DNA of 64,000 nt from Ahaetulla prasina (Eukaryota; Chordata; Lepidosauria; Squamata; Colubridae), in contig NC_080542.1 in NCBI RefSeq assembly GCF_028640845.1, positions 19,324,283 to 19,388,282 of the forward strand, in the 5' to 3' direction. Shown here piece by piece: positions 22,699 to 31,400 of the stretch; position 1 is the first letter of the stretch, and each line of letters begins with the position of its first letter. A program made the translations under genes and the position numbers. A model generated the notes under the pieces. The model searched no databases. It was not told the origin of the DNA and saw only the letters and a list, made by a program, of their open reading frames with translations.

Positions 22699-23003
22699 CA
22701 GTGGTCCCCAATCTTTCCGGCTGAGTGGCCCGTGGGATGGAGGGGAAGATGGTTCTGTGCAAGTGGTAGGTATGTACACATGAGTGTACATTCTATTTTT
22801 GTGAGTGGAAGCGCGTGCAAAGGGAGCACGTGCAAAGGGAGCTCGAGCACCTGCAATCACACAGAGCTTTACGTGCATCTATGTGCTTGTTGCTCACAAA
22901 ATGAGTTGCATGCACTTCTGTGCTCGGCCACCGTTTGCGTGGATTGGTTTTGAATGAGCCACGGCCCAGTAACAGGCTGAAGCCAGGTGGTTGGGGACCA
23001 CTG
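22699..23003. mobile_element. hAT-type element (CAGTGGTCCCCAA ends)
   Basis: Starts CAGTGGTCCCCAATC and ends GGTTGGGGACCACTG. Flanks CTGTAAGA and CTGTAAGG match at 7 of 8 bases with a central TA. 305 bp, no coding capacity. Confidence 0.8.
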
Positions 23004-23089
23004 CTGTAAGGTATACGGGGTGATCATGATGCAGTTCACAAAAGCTTATGCATTTTAGTATTGTCCCATCGGGGACTAGTCTTCTAGAC

Positions 23090-23367
23090 CAGGAGTGCCG
23101 CATCAGGATTGTATTTGGCCTCGGTGGGGGATGTGGCCAGGGGGGCATTGCCAGTTCTACATCCATTTTTGGCCTCGATTACCTCCTGCAGTCTCTGCCA
23201 CTAAAAATAGAACTCGGCTGGCCCACACACAGCACCCCAAGCTCCGTTTTCGCTGGCAGAGGCACCGCGAGCCAGTCCTTTGCTGCTTCCAGGGCACGGC
23301 CCGTGGGCCAGATCTAAGCATCCCGCGGGCCAGATCTGACTTGCGGACCTTGAGTTTGACACCCCTG
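23090..23367. mobile_element. hAT-type element (CAGGAGTG...CACCCCTG)
   Basis: Starts CAGGAGTGCCGCATC, ends GAGTTTGACACCCCTG. Flanks TTCTAGAC (23082-23089) and CTCTAGAC (23368-23375) match at 7 of 8. The right flank is also the left target duplication of the next element. Confidence 0.8.
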
Positions 23368-23420
23368 CTCTAGACCAGGGGTCTGTGACCTTAAACACTC
23401 AAAGAGCCATCTGGACCCGT

Positions 23421-23949
23421 TGTTGTGTCTTCGGCTCCCGAGCCTGGCCTCCTGGCAGAGAGTGACTCAGAGCGTGAGGGGGAAGAGCCGACAGGGCTTC
23501 CCTCTGCAGGACCTTCCTCTCTGACTCCGCTCCAGGTCCCAGAGGCAGGCCAGGTGGAGGAGATGACGAGGCCTTTTTCTCCTGCACCTTCCCCCTCTCA
23601 GGCAACGCCTCAAGACTCAGCTGCCGACAATCAGTCCTGGTTAAATCCCTCACAGGGTATAAAAGCAGGAGGAGCTGCTCTATAGCTTCTTGTGATGGAC
23701 AAAAACTGATTCTTGGAAACTTTGACTGCAATATTTCGATACTAAGAATTTGGTTTCTGGATTTCTGTTTATTTCTGAACTCTTGGTTGCTCCAGCAACG
23801 ACCTGCAGCTATGCTAGCTTCTGAGGAGATAAGAGAATTTGGCAGGCAATCGCAGGTTCGTTGCCAGAACTGATATCTGTCGTAGGAATAAATTGCTGGC
23901 AGATATAGTCAGCTCGCATGTCTTCTTGGTTGTGCAGGGGGACAGAACA
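23421..23949 (+). mobile_element. Solo LTR (LTR A), perfect 5-bp TSD
   Basis: Starts TGTTGTGTC and ends GACAGAACA (TG...CA). Flanked by CCCGT at 23416-23420 and 23950-23954. A TATAAAAG box lies near 23657 and an AATAAA near 23887, in promoter-then-poly(A) order. No internal retroelement genes follow, so it is a solo LTR left by recombination. Class (Gypsy or ERV) not determined. Confidence 0.75.
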
Positions 23950-24207
23950 CCCGTTTCCCACAGAAAAGAAACCACCAGGAGCCACAAAACCCTTCCCATG
24001 CCTGACTATTTCTTGAGCAGCCAGAAATCTAGCATATGTAGTTGAATTAAACGTTCTGTTTTCTTCCGAAACTTTTCTTGGATTTATCTATGGCTGGCCT
24101 ACTGGGGGTTAAAAAGCTCAATAAATTGTGTGCCGGCCGGTGTCACACATTGGCGGTTGTGATGCGTATTTTGAGTGACAGGGAGCCGCAACAGAGGAAT
24201 GAGAGAG

Positions 24208-24555
24208 CAGGGGTGAAATGCTCCCAGTTTGGACCGGATCATCTGATCCAGTAGCGATGGCAACAGCTGGTTCTGAGAACTGGTAGCAAAAATCCCTGCC
24301 CCACCCCACCCCCATGCCCAGCCCCATGCCCATGCCCAAAAGTAAAAAAAAAGCCTCTGATGATCGCGTGGCTCAGCTGGGATCGTCAGAATCTTTTAAA
24401 AGCATTTTTTCTACAACCTCTAAAGAGGTTGTAGAAAAAAATGCTTTTAAAAGTAAAAAAAAAGTTGGCCACACCCACCCAGTCACATTACCCCCCCCTC
24501 CCCACCAAGCCACATCCACAGAACCAGTAGTAACGAATTTTACATTTCACCACTG
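24208..24555. mobile_element. hAT-type element (CAGNGGTGAAATG family)
   Basis: Starts CAGGGGTGAAATGCTCCC, ends ACATTTCACCACTG. Flanks TGAGAGAG and TGAAAGAG match at 7 of 8. Inverted AAAAGCATTTTTTCTAC blocks lie inside. Confidence 0.8.
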
Positions 24556-24918
24556 TGAAAGAGCCACATGTGGCTCCAGAGCCGCGGGTTGCTGCTGAGC
24601 CCTGCTCTAGACTGCTTGATCACTATGTTTTTTCTGCTGTCTTCCTGTTCCTTTTCCCCCTTTGGAGGATTGGAGCATGTCAGGGTATGAAAGAGTTAAG
24701 AGCTGTAATCTGAGTTGTAAGCAGAGTCAGCCGGAAGCTGGTGTTACAGAATGAGGCAGCAGAAGGCAGAAGCTGCCTATATAAAGGAAGCCATTAGAGG
24801 GCATTCCCTCCCTCCTCAGAAGCTTCTTCAAGCCTTCTACTCTTGTATGATAATTTATGTTATCTCCGTGTATCTGCAGCAGAAAAGGTATTTAACTACA
24901 TATATGTTTGTATAGTTC

Positions 24919-25444
24919 TGTCGTGTCCCACTCCTCCGCTGACGGCCGAGTCAGGGAAATCCGAATCAGGCATGCCTCTGCAGCTCTGCCAAAGTCCTAG
25001 CAAAGTTCTCAAGGCAGGCAGGAGACCAGAAAGTGACTTCAGCAAGATAAGGTAGACTTTGCCTGACTCAGAGAATGCCAGAAAGCAGATCCTTTATATA
25101 GGCCATGGGGTGTGGCTCCATGACTCAGCACTTATCCAGGCCTGCCCCTCCCTTCCTTCTGTTGCCGCCGCCTATCAATTCTCCTGAAGCGAGGGTCACT
25201 CCAGTCTGCAGCTGTTGGTAATTGACCTTCCTCAGGCTCACATGCTGTGGGGGAGGGGGAGGGGTCTAGTTGCTCCGTTTGCCTGGGCATGGAGCCAGAG
25301 CTGGGGGCTGGAGGCACTTCTTCCTCCTTGGCCTGTCTGGGCATGGAGCCAGGGCTGGGGCCGGGAGGCATGCTAGGACATTCCTCAGCGTTCGGAAGCA
25401 GATAAGATGGGCCCGGCTGCAGGGAAAGCGGACGAGGCACAACA
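24919..25444 (-). mobile_element. Solo LTR (LTR C) nested in LTR B, perfect 5-bp TSD
   Basis: Plus-strand ends TGTCGTGTCCC and GGCACAACA. Flanked by AGTTC at 24914-24918 and 25445-25449. On the minus strand it starts TGTTGTG, like LTR A, and has TATATAAAGG, which sets the orientation. 526 bp. Confidence 0.75.
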
Positions 25445-25515
25445 AGTTCACTGTAGATAAAACCACTGTTAACTAAGAAAGGCTCTGTGTGCTTTGTACT
25501 CTTATAGCTCCTGGG

Positions 25516-25641
25516 CAGTGGTGGGATTCTTCACTTCGGGAGAACCGGTTGTTAACTTCTTGAGCAGTTTGGTGAACTGGTGGTTGGAAGAAATCATTAG
25601 GGCAGAGAACCGGTTGTTAAATTATTTGACTCCCACCACTG
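25516..25641. mobile_element. hAT MITE nested in LTR B, perfect 8-bp TSD
   Basis: CAGTGGTGGGATTC ... GACTCCCACCACTG, 126 bp, flanked by CTCCTGGG at 25508-25515 and 25642-25649. Contains two GAGAACCGGTTGTTAA motifs. Confidence 0.9.
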
Positions 25642-25751
25642 CTCCTGGGTTTATCACAGAATACTAGTTACGTTGCCTAAACGCTAACAGAGCATTTTGG
25701 TGCATACCCTCATTAAAGTTTCGCCCCTATTTAAAAACAAACAAACATGTA

Positions 25752-26117
25752 ATCCTCTTCTTGCAACCACAATTGAGTCCAAAATTTCTGTTGCTAAGTT
25801 AAATGAGTTCTGCCTCATTTTACGATCTTTCTTGCCACAGTTGTTAAGCAGATCACTGCGGTTGTTAAGTTAGTAGGTGAATCTGGCTTCCCCATTGACT
25901 CTGCTTATCCGAAGGTCGCAAAAGGTGATCGCATGACCTCAGGACACTGCAACCGTCATAAATCTGAGTGTCCAGATTTTGATTATACGACCATAGGGAT
26001 ACTGACAATGGTCATAAGTGTGAAAGATGGTCCTAGGTCCGTTTTTTTTTTAGCACCGTTGTAACTTTGAACAGCCTCTAACCAAACTGGGTTGTAAGTC
26101 GAGGACTCCCTGTATAG
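25752..26117. mobile_element. TIR-type DNA element (AGTCCTCGACTTA family)
   Basis: Left region AATCCTCTTCTTGCAACCAC, right end GGTTGTAAGTCGAGGACTCCC, internal blocks as in the other copies (TCCGAAGGTCGCAAAAGGTG). Confidence 0.8.
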
Positions 26118-26800
26118 GTCTTGAGGTCAGCTGATGTAATGTTTTTAGGCACGAAGGTGGAAGTCTGTGAGTTAGACATGAAGTCAATGCAGTGACTTCC
26201 TCTCAGACCTACGAAGAGAGCACCAAGAAAACTCTCCTGAAAAACAATTGTCAAAAAAACTTCAGGGACGGGCCCAAGCACTCAGCAGAAGCCAAGACTG
26301 ACTTGAAGCAGGAAAAAAAAACATTAATGAAGCAGGAAAAAAAAAGAAACAGATCTCTTCCTTTTAATGGTTCCTTTTGGTGAAGCTGCATCCTTGGTTG
26401 CATGTTGCACGCAGGCTTGCAGGTGTTACTAATGTTGGTTCAGACCTTTCAGATGGTGCAAAAGAGAAGACTAAAGGGATTTTTAAACACTAGTGAAGTG
26501 GCAAAAATATATAAATAGGGGAAGAAATCAGAAAAAAAAATCCAGTTAAGAAACTGCCTCTGAAGGAATCTTGAGCTAAATAAAAAGCTATCCATAATTA
26601 ACATCTGCATCTTGGCAGAGTTTTTTCTTAATTAAAGAGATGTAACAGATGGGCAGTATGCTGGCTGGCTTTGAATATAGGGGGCAGGGGGGACAGGAAA
26701 TGACCCAGTGTAAGAAAGACACTTGAGTTAAAAATATGAAATAAATGGAACAACAAAAGGAGTGGAGGGGGGGAACTCCACAATTACCTCATCAAGCTCT
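26118..26800. other. Non-coding interval, nothing recognised
   Basis: No gene supported; short purine-rich runs near 26310-26345. Confidence 0.35.
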
Positions 26801-26806
26801 AAACTT

Positions 26807-26905
26807 CAACTCCCAGAATTCCCCAGCCAGCATGCTTACTCGGGAATTCTGGGAATTGAAATCCACACATCTTAAGGTGGCCCAGGTTGAGAAACACTGC
26901 TCTAG
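26807..26905. mobile_element. hAT hairpin MITE, left-truncated
   Basis: CTTCAACTCCCAGAATTCCC and its complement GGGAATTCTGGGAATTGAAA face each other; right end GTTGAGAAACACTG. Confidence 0.7.
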
Positions 26906-27154
26906 AAAGCCTTAATCTCCCCCTGTCAACTAATAAAATTAAGAGTCACTAAATGAACTGTGGCATATAGTGGTGGCCTATAGTGACAGCAGTTTGATGC
27001 TTACCCAGCCCACCGGCTGCCAATTCCTCTCAGAAAATTAGGCATCCTTTACTGAAAAAGGACTCCCATCTCTGTTAAATACTGTAAGATACTGATAAGA
27101 TACCCAAGTTTTTTCATTTCCTCTCTGATTACCAGTTGTATGATTTCCTATTAC

Positions 27155-27953
27155 AGGTAGTCCTTGCCTTACAATAGTTCATTTAGTGAACATTCGAAGT
27201 TACAGTGCCACTGGAAAAAAAGTGACTGATGACCATTTTTCACAGTTATGACCGTTGCACATGATTTACATTTGGATGCATGACAACTGGTTCATATTTA
27301 TGATGATTGCAGTGTCCCAGGGTCATGTGATCCTCTTTTGTGACCTTCTGATATGCAAAGTCAGTGCAGAAGCCAGATTTACTTAACAACCATGTTACTA
27401 ATTTTAAAACTGCAGTGATTCACTTAACAAATGTGGCAAGAAAAGTCGTAAAATGGGGCAAAACCAGGGGTGAAATGCTCCCAGTTCGGACCGGATCACG
27501 CGATCCGGTAGCGATTGGGGCAGGTAGTTCGGAGAACTGGTAGCAAAAATCCCTGTCCCCTCCCCCAATGCCCACGCCTCGCTGTTCCTCTTCTCTCAGT
27601 AGTGATATAGCTGCAAACGGCCTTAAATGACTGTCGCGGCACTTCAAAGGGCCGCACTACAGCTGATCAGCGCTGTAGGCAGCTAGTAGACCAGTGCCTC
27701 TATTTTTAAAGAAGGTAGACTGGTGCCTCCCAAGTTTTGTATAGTTTATTATTTTTATTACTTATTATTATTAACCATGCCCATCCAGTCACCTGACCAT
27801 CAAGCCACACCCACCAATTAAGCCACGCCCACAGGACCGGTAGGGAAAATTTTCAGATTTCACCCCTGGGCAAAACTCACTTAACAAATTTTTCACTTAG
27901 CATCATAAATTCTGGGGTCAATTGTGGTCGTAAGTTGAGAACTACCTGTATAC
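27155..27953. mobile_element. TIR-type DNA element split by a hAT insertion
   Basis: Left part starts AGGTAGTCCTTGCCTTACAA; the right part, after 27876, ends GTCGTAAGTTGAGAACTACC. The body is interrupted at 27465-27868 by a younger hAT element with a perfect 8-bp duplication. Confidence 0.85.
27465..27868. mobile_element. hAT-type element nested in TIR element
   Basis: Starts CAGGGGTGAAATGCTCCC, ends GATTTCACCCCTG. Flanks GGCAAAAC at 27457-27464 and 27869-27876 are identical. 404 bp with an unusual middle compared with its sister copies. Confidence 0.9.
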
Positions 27954-28055
27954 CATAGCGCCCCCTCCCTTTTTTTAAGGCAAAAGTTTGACATGAAACT
28001 TGAACTGAAATTCTGTACAAAAAATCAAAAAACCCACTCAGTCTCGACTCTGCAC

Positions 28056-28190
28056 CAGTGTTTCTCAATCTTAGCAACTTTTAAGTTTTGTGGATTTCAC
28101 TTCCCAGCATTTCCTAGCCAGCGTGCTGAGTGGGAAATTCTGGGAGTTGAAGTCCATATACCTTAAATCTACCAAAGTTGAGTACCGCTG
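28056..28190. mobile_element. hAT hairpin MITE just upstream of the ZNF646 exon
   Basis: CAGTGTTTCTCAATCTTAGC ... AAAGTTGAGTACCGCTG with inverted CCCAGCATTTCC and GGAAATTCTGGGAG arms. It ends about 110 bp before the ZNF646 acceptor. Confidence 0.7.
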
Positions 28191-28299
28191 CTGTATGCAA
28201 AGATGTGATTTGTGGCATTTGATTTATTTCTTGGTTCCAGGGATGCTGACTCTGATCACAGTGATTCCTCCTCATTACTGTCCCTCTTTCTCTCTGCAG

Positions 28300-28415
28300 G
28301 TCTTGGAATAGTTGGGTGAGAAGAGGGGACCTGAAGCTCTTCAATGAGAGAGCCAAATACCCACGGCTCCCTCTTTAAAGAGAGCCAGGATTAAGAAGGA
28401 CATTGGACGTGAGCA
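28300..28415 (+). other. ZNF646: ZNF646 5' UTR part of the coding exon
   Basis: A strong acceptor, TCTTTCTCTCTGCAG, ends at 28299. The 116-nt leader contains a short upstream frame at 28344-28394 (16 codons and a stop) that ends 21 nt before the main ATG. Confidence 0.7.
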
Positions 28416-31400
28416 ATGGCTGAGGGCGACGCTGCTCTGAGCAGTGAGCCGTCTGTAGGTCAAGAGGAACGGCCCTACAAATGCAAGCAGTGCCCGCGGA
28501 GCTACCGTCACGCTGGCAGCCTGGTGAATCACCGCCGTACCCACGAGGTAGGCCTTTTCCGCTGCCTGGTGTGCCACAAAAACTTCTCCAATCCCATGTC
28601 TTTGAAGAGTCACCTGCGCACTCATACGGAAGAGAAGCGTCACAAATGTCCAGACTGTGGCAGAAGCTTCCGAGTTTCATCCCAGCTTCCAAGCCACCAC
28701 TGCCCAGCTCAGGCCATCCAGGAGCAGGAGGAAGAAGGCCAAAGGGATGGGAGTTACAGCTTCCAAAAGGGCCAGAGCCCATCTTCTCTGGATGTTGACT
28801 CCCGTTCTGGGATGGAAGGCAGCAGCAGGAGTCTGTTGTCCAATCCGGAGAAGTACATTGCTGAATCGGTGGCGCCAGCTGACTTTTCTCAGCAGGAGTT
28901 TCCAATCAAGAAGGAACAGGAGAATCAGGATCTGCTCCCAGGGCACAGGGAGGGCAGAGAGGAGCCTGGGCTGCTGGCTGCACTGGAGGACGATCGCCGC
29001 TACAAATGCAACCAGTGTGACAAGGCTTACAAACATGCCGGCAGCTTGACCAATCACAAGCAGAGCCACACGCTGGGGTTCTATCAGTGTGGCATGTGCT
29101 ACAAGGAGTTCTCCAACCTCATGGCCCTCCGAAGCCACACCCGTCTCCACTCGGAGTATCGGCCCTATAAGTGCCGCTTTTGCCACAAAGCCTTCCGGTT
29201 GCCCTCGGAGCTGCTGAGCCACCAGAAAGCCCACAGCCAGGAAGAGAGCAAGTCCGCAGACCCATCAGTCTGGGAGGATTTGGAACACAACGTTTGGGAG
29301 GAGGACTCCATAGAAACATCAGCAAAGTTGGACATCTATCAACCGCCTCCCATGGGCACAGGCTTCGGGGAGAGGGTGCCCTGCAGCCTGAAAGATACCT
29401 CCAAGGCCGGTGGTGGAGAACGCTGTAATCCGGATGGAGAGCTGTGTGTCCGCTGTGGCGGGACCTTCGCCAATGAGGAGGAATTGAAGGAACACAGTTG
29501 CCTTTACCCAAAGGAGGCAGATGAAGAAGAAGAGGCTGAGGGCAGCAGCCCTTCCCAAGCAGCCCCCAGCTCCAGCGAAGCTTGGGGAGCCCGTCTGAAA
29601 AGTGAGGAAGCCTTTCCCATGTCTGAAGAGCGTCCTTTCCGCTGCGGGGACTGTGGGAGGACATACCGCCATGCAGGGAGCCTCATTAACCACCGGAAGA
29701 GCCACCAGATTGGGGTGTATAGTTGTACCGTCTGTTCAAAACAGTTGTACAATTTGGCCGCCTTGAAGAACCACTTGCGGGTACACCTCAGGTCGAAGCT
29801 GAACTCCTCGGCCCCAGAAGACGCCTCTCAGCACCCGTCTGGGATCCTGGACCCACCAAAAGCGCAGGACTGCCCTGACCATTGCCCAACCCGGCCCTCG
29901 GATGCCTGGAAAGGACCAGCCATCTGTCCCAAGGAAGAGGAAGAAAGGACTCTCGGGGAGGAAGAGCGACCCTACCGGTGCGAAGACTGCGGGCGGAGTT
30001 ATCGCCACCGCGGCAGTCTGGTGAACCATCGCCACACTCATCAGACAGGAATCTTTCAGTGTTCCATCTGCCCCAAGCAATATTCCAACCTCATGGCACT
30101 CCGGAACCATGTCCGTGTGCATTTGCGGGCCGCGCGCATGCTGGGCAGAGAATTAAGGGACAGCTTGACCTGCACTAATTGTGGAGAGAGTTTTGAGGAG
30201 GCCGAATTCCAGCTTCATCAGCTGCACCATCTGCCCTGCACAGAGGACATTGAGGCGGCCGAGGTACCTAGGCTTGGAGTCCTTCACTGTCAGGAAGCAG
30301 ATCTTCTTCAGACTATTAAACAGGATGTAGAAGCCCTGGAGAATGGGGCAACAGTGGCTGAGGACATCCTCCCTGCCTCGGAGATGTGTCATGTTTGTCA
30401 CCAGTGCGGGTTGGCCTTTTCTACAGTGGCTAGCCTGCAGACTCACGCCCTGCAACACATCAGTGGGCAGGAGCGTTTGGAAGGGGTGGCGGAAGGAACT
30501 GACCCACTTGTCCCCATCCAGCGTGCCTACGAGTGCGAGCTGTGTGGCAAGTCATATCGGCATTCGGGAAGCCTAATCAATCATAAGCAGACACACCAGA
30601 CGGGCGACTTCAGCTGTTCGCTTTGCAGCAAACACTTCCAAAACATGGCCTCCCTTAAAAGCCACTTGCGTGGCCATCAGAGGCCCAGGAGAGCGCTGTC
30701 TGAGACACTGAAGACTGACATGAAGACTGACACTGAAGCTAGCGCTGCCATGCCTATGATTTTATCTTCAGCAGAAGAGCTGAGAGATAGTTGCAGCATT
30801 CAGGAAAAAGATGCCACAGCCAATGACTGGCAGTTGCAGTCACAAGCGTCTTCCCCATTGCCTGACAATCCTGAAGACCTTCTCTATCTCTGTGAGCAAT
30901 GTGGGCTGGGCTTTGACCAGGCCAAGAACTTGATTGACCACCAACAGACCCATCAAGCTGGCATCTTCCAATGCTCTCTCTGCCCTAAAGAGTATCCCAC
31001 CCTCCTCGCTCTAAAACACCATTTCCATGGGCACGCCAAGGCCACAACATCCAGCCAGGACAACCCCAAAGACCACGCTGAGGAGCAGCCATTCCTCTGC
31101 AGCCTCTGCGGCATGATCTTCCCCAGCGAAGAGAGCCTTCAGCATCACCACAGCCTCTTGCATGAGGAGGCCGAAGGCCGGAGTGACAGTTTGGATGTGC
31201 TGAAAAGGGAAACCGAAGAGCAGCTGGATGGTGGAGGGGATCCAGAGGAGGACCAGCTCCTCTCCCACATCTGTGGTTATTGCGGACAGACATTTGACGA
31301 TATGGCCAGCTTGGAAGAGCACAGCAATGGGCATCTGGAAGAGAAAGTGGCGGCCTTGGCCGATACTTCTATCCAGCTCTGGCGAGCTCCACGCATGGAG

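Larger units (their letters stand above)
23376..24604. mobile_element. hAT-type element carrying two nested insertions
   Basis: Starts CAGGGGTCTGTGACC, ends CTGCTGAGCCCTG. Identical 8-bp flanks CTCTAGAC lie at 23368-23375 and 24605-24612. The body is interrupted by a solo LTR (23421-23949) and another hAT element (24208-24555). The remaining body includes AAAGAGCCATCTGGA at the left and AAAGAGCCACATGTGGCTCC at the right. Confidence 0.75.
24678..25689 (+). mobile_element. Solo LTR (LTR B), perfect 5-bp TSD, twice interrupted
   Basis: Starts TGTCAGGGTATG, ends CTAAACGCTAACA. Flanked by GAGCA at 24673-24677 and 25690-25694. CTATATAAAG near 24776 is its TATA box. It contains a second solo LTR (24919-25444) and a 126-bp hAT MITE (25516-25641). 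Without them it is about 350 bp. No open frame of its own. Confidence 0.75.

Noticed and set aside
23425..23685. 86-codon frame inside LTR A
   Set aside because: Lies wholly within a solo LTR, low-complexity, no domain.
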